From: Glandiceps talaboti
Lineage: Eukaryota > Hemichordata > Enteropneusta > Spengelidae
Assembly: GCF_964340395.1 (NCBI RefSeq)
Contig: NC_135558.1
Span: 14,367,000 to 14,430,999, forward strand
Length of the DNA: 64,000 bases
Direction of reading: 5' to 3'
Both the position numbers and the translations under genes were made by a program. Below, one piece after another: positions 60,580 to 64,000 of this stretch. Positions within the stretch are counted from its first letter, which is position 1. Each line of letters opens with the position of its first letter. Below the pieces are notes generated by a model. The model ran no database searches. It saw nothing but the letters and a program-made list of their open reading frames with translations, and was not told the DNA's origin.

Positions 60580-61862
60580 GGGAGAAGAAAAATATTAGGG
60601 CATAATAGCTAATAATTCTACGAACAGATAACTTTGAACCAAAATAAACGATTTTAGAGGTAACAGGCACAGTTAATAGAATTCATTTCAGAAGATCTAG
60701 AAGCACGTTTCGGCTTCTGCACTGTAAAAGAACAGCAATGCTTATCACTTGTCGATGTCGCTAGACATAGAATTTTCCCGCCAATTATAATACAATTTAC
60801 CCACAATGCTCTCTGATTTGTACTGTCGGACCATATATAATACTATCATGGAAGTCAGACAAATCCAACCTGTATAAAGGATTTTGTAAAGACATTGATA
60901 TATGCAAAACATAGAATTGCCACTCATGGGTTTCTAAGGAAAATATATGCACATGTTATGGACGATTCCGTCAAAGATATTAATTTCTCTGATTAGGCAT
61001 AACAAAAGAAATTTACATATATATTAAAATTTCATACAAACTGACTACCTAAGGTGATGATATTGTGACACTGAAAAAATATTTTATTCACAGCTCGCGT
61101 TATTAATTTGATTTAATTCTTGGGAGCATTTTTATACAACAATTTCCTTTTGATTTGGTTTTGCGGTTACATTTTATTTAAACATATATTTAAAGTGCTC
61201 ATATAGATGACAAATGGGTATTTTATTTTATTTTTTGTTATTGCCTAACACAACTCTACTAATTATAAGTTGTCCAACTTGAAAAAAAAAGTGAAACAGT
61301 ATCTACCAAATCTATAGCAAGCCGTTCAGGCCAAAAGTATTATTTTATTTTAGCTATAGTATTTATATTTTTCGTAGTTACAAACTAATTTTAACTGTTT
61401 ATGCATAGTTTTTCGATGGAATCCACACTTTTATTCCGTGTTAACATTATTCAATTCAAACAAGTTTTCATTTACTTGAGATTATTGTTTTATTTTTCGT
61501 CAAACCAGAATTTTTTATAAAATTGAAAGTCAAAATATTTTGTTGTTGTTACAGTTATATATATAACAAAGCAAACATATTTTGATGTTTTGTAATGAGT
61601 TACAAACAAGGATTTACTATCTGTTATTTCACATGGTTATGTTTTTCAGGTATAAAACACGGTAGAGTTTTTTTATGAATTAAAAAATCCATTCATTTAA
61701 ATTTGTCGTTGAGAAATGTGGATTGTTGAGGAAGTTGTGAAATATACGGAACCTCTATGCATACTATTCAGAAAGGGTAGTGGGTAAGATAGTTTATTTG
61801 GTGCCTCTGTTAACGTTACTGCTAGTCTGTAGTCAAAACGTGTCTTTAAAAGGTATCTTTTA

Positions 61863-61992
61863 TGCAAATTACGCTATTAATGAAAAGCCTGGAGTGTAAT
61901 GACTGTAAGACGCTACATCATGTCGCTCCGGCCTGCTCTAGTGAAAGGAGTTGTTCAATGTGTGATAAGGGTACCCTGTCAATGCGTCCTTT
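61863..61992. repeat. Dispersed repeat, right-edge family, copy 2
   Basis: Carries GCAAATTACG, GTCGCTCCGGCCTGCTC and GAAAGGAGTTG followed by GTACCCTGTCAATGCGTCC. It is diverged from copies 1 and 3. The open frame at 61899-62225 starts inside it. Confidence 0.4.
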
Positions 61993-62679
61993 ACATGCAT
62001 GAAACGCCACACCAACCTTGTTTCTGTTGTATATCTCACCCGTTGTTGATGCAAAACCTACTGCAACTCATTTCATCTGGTTACTTAGCCGCAATAATTG
62101 TAACATTGGTGTTTTGGGGGGTTTTCTATTGTTCCGGAGTTATTTTTGCCGGAACAATAAAAAGTTCAAAAAATAACTTAACACCACAATTATTGGAGCT
62201 ACCAGTTACACATTCTGAAAGATAAGTAAGTGTATGGTTTGTGTTTACCAATCGCATCCTTTCACAAAATGATGCATGATGGGCATTATTTAAAATTAAT
62301 AACCACTCATCTCTGTTGTTCATTGCAGTTGTGACGTCACCTACTACTACTATACCGTAATGACGTTAAATTCTGTTGGTTTTGTAGAGATTGTCCCTAA
62401 TGCGTAATCGGAGCATTATGCATTCTCACGTTTACGTACACGTTTTGTCCCATAGATATCGAAAATGATGACGTCAGTATGCAAATATGCAAATATTACA
62501 CTACAAAGCAGAAACTCATAGACTATCACTTAGCTCATTCTATGTAAATGATTTGTATTATGTAAGCGTGGGCGAAACCATTGGAAATTTAAATTTAATG
62601 AAAGTCTTATATCATGATATAATTTATACAAAAACATTTGTATATTAATTTATGGGTTCATGATTGTAACAATGAAAAC

Positions 62680-63240
62680 AAGGTCTTTATTTGGGAGTTA
62701 TATTTTTTATTAGGACGGGGTATCAGGCAAGGAGACCCTCTCTCTCTCCACTTCTTTGTATTTTGGTGTTAGAGAAATGGTTCATTTTCTATCAAGTCAT
62801 ACACATGATACAAAGGACATACAAGTCCCAGGTTTTGTGAAGCTAAAGAATTCCAATTCAAACTCCTACATACTATATATATACAAATCAACAACGTCAT
62901 CATTTTAATCCAACAAAATACTCAATAAATATTTGTGGAATTTGTCACGAAGAACCAGGAACATTAAATTGTAAGGGTGCAAATGCTCCCTGGGGTGAAA
63001 TTATATTAATGTTACAGTAATAGGTATATCACAAAATTAGTTGTCATTTGCTTCTAAGCTTTGCATGATTCTAGGTGACCCAAATGAAAAAAAAATGATT
63101 ATGAATTTTATTTCTCGTATACATATCTATTTGATGAAATTGAAAGAACAGAAACCATTCCTCAAGTGTTTATCACTATGTAACATTTATTATATTGAAT
63201 TATTCATTCCAAGGCAAATGTAAAGGTTGAACAGATTTTC
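62680..63240 (+). pseudogene. Decayed LINE (L1/Tx1-like) reverse transcriptase and C-terminus
   Basis: Near 62712-62750 the frame reads GRGIRQGDPLS, the conserved motif following RT motif A/B of non-LTR elements. A frame change follows, then LEKWF and IQVPGFVKL in shifted frames. Near 62927-62968 NICGICHEEPGTLN matches the C-x2-C start of the zinc finger after RT. Near 63060-63180 NFISRIHIYLMKLKEQKPFL resembles the LINE C-terminal helix. Several frames, stops and missing parts mark it as dead. The YADD box was not found. Confidence 0.65.
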
Positions 63241-63628
63241 GTCTGATCATTAAATGAAGTGGCTACTTTTGTGTAGATTTGTACAGAAATGAAACCAGTG
63301 AATTTGTTTACTTTAAATTAGAAGGTTTCTTTAAGCAAGTTATATTTTTCTTTCTGTATATTTTCCCTCCTTTTTGCGACTTTTTTTTCTCAGTTTTGTA
63401 ATGTGGAGGTGCATTTCTTCTGGAAATAAAATACTTTTAAAAAAGCATAAAAGTGACCAAAAAAAACTAAATCAAAGTATAGGCAAATACAAACTGTAGC
63501 CATCCACTATGACGTGATGTCACTAAATTTATTACTGCTTCTTCTCTTAATAACATTGCTATTCTAAAGTATATATCTACGAGTTCAGTTTGGTCGAGAC
63601 CAAACAGTTATCATTTGTGTGTACGTAT

Positions 63629-63632
<4 letters not shown>

Positions 63633-63664
<32 letters not shown>

Positions 63665-63730
63665 TAAATACATATATATCTATATCTATCAATCTATATA
63701 TCTATATATGTATATCTATATATGTATATG
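63633..63730. repeat. (GT)n and (TATC)n microsatellites
   Basis: GT array at 63633-63662 followed by TATATC/TATG-type tetramers to 63730. Confidence 0.9.
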
Positions 63731-63894
63731 GCTTTTTGACATACATTATTACCAAGTTCATGTCTCGGCACTCTCAATAGCTAGTAGAGTAGTAAATTCA
63801 GATACATGTAATGAAGAACTATTTCAGGTTTGATGCCTTTTTTCAACACATTGTAAGAAGGAAATAACGTCCAAGAGTTAGAGCTACTCAGGCT

Positions 63895-64000
63895 ATTATG
63901 TTTATTTGTCACGTAAATTGCATGGTTTTTTGTGTGGACTGAGGTTGACCGATGTATGAGGGCGCCCTGTCACGGCGTACCCTACCCTTGAGGGCGCACC
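63895..64000. repeat. Dispersed repeat, right-edge family, copy 3 (cut by window end)
   Basis: TTTGTCACGTAAATTGCATG, then GACCGATGTATGAGGGCGCC and GTCACGGCGTACC, as at 60095-60195. It ends ...GAGGGCGCACC at the window border. Confidence 0.5.

Noticed and set aside
61899-62225. 108-residue plus-strand open frame with a hydrophobic stretch
   Set aside because: It begins inside a dispersed repeat and contains the hairpin TTGTTCCGG...CCGGAACAA. No family recognised.
1-64000. CRISPR arrays, bacterial operons or prophage
   Set aside because: Introns, TIR elements and gene content are animal; the repeats seen are minisatellites or transposons, without spacer-repeat structure.

Overview
The window is eukaryotic nuclear DNA from an animal, probably a marine invertebrate. 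Coding sequence is split into short exons with GT-AG introns. The background is AT-rich, with many microsatellites, minisatellites, foldback elements and frequent ACATGTA/TACATGTA words. The gene set (TRAF-family RING protein, TTC16, SLC39A7) and a tyrosine-recombinase retrotransposon point to a bilaterian such as a hemichordate, amphioxus or lophotrochozoan. I cannot fix the species from sequence alone.

Layout from left to right. (1) 74-1864, minus strand: the first two coding exons of a TRAF-family RING protein whose remainder lies beyond the left edge; both exons are very short. (2) 2313-2502: a foldback MITE with an 8-bp target duplication. (3) 2699-7723: a complete DIRS-superfamily (Ngaro/PAT-type) retrotransposon with gag, RT-RNase H and tyrosine recombinase ORFs and split direct repeats in the order A1...B1-A2...B2. 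The repeats look identical, so the insertion is young, but the RT ORF carries a frameshift and a changed catalytic motif. (4) 7.7-16.3 kb: repeat-rich DNA without a convincing gene. (5) 16363-29486, minus strand: a 16-exon gene for a 963-residue basic, low-complexity protein with seven RPxSA motifs; all exon phases agree. (6) 29991-41721, plus strand: TTC16, head to head with the previous gene, with ten coding exons giving 993 residues. (7) 41.7-45.8 kb: intergenic, beginning with a degenerate tandem repeat that overlaps the TTC16 stop codon. (8) 45795-53882, plus strand: SLC39A7 (ZIP7), three coding exons, 434 residues, first intron 6.3 kb. (9) 54-64 kb: no gene recognised, but many foldback elements and a decayed LINE reverse transcriptase.

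Functionally, SLC39A7 is expected to release zinc from the ER/Golgi. TTC16 is a TPR scaffold usually linked to ciliated or testis tissue. The RPxSA protein shares its promoter interval and may be co-expressed with it. The three coding genes look intact. Most of the remaining structure is made by small inverted-repeat elements: several families are present, and at least three insertions have 8-bp target duplications typical of hAT-like transposons.
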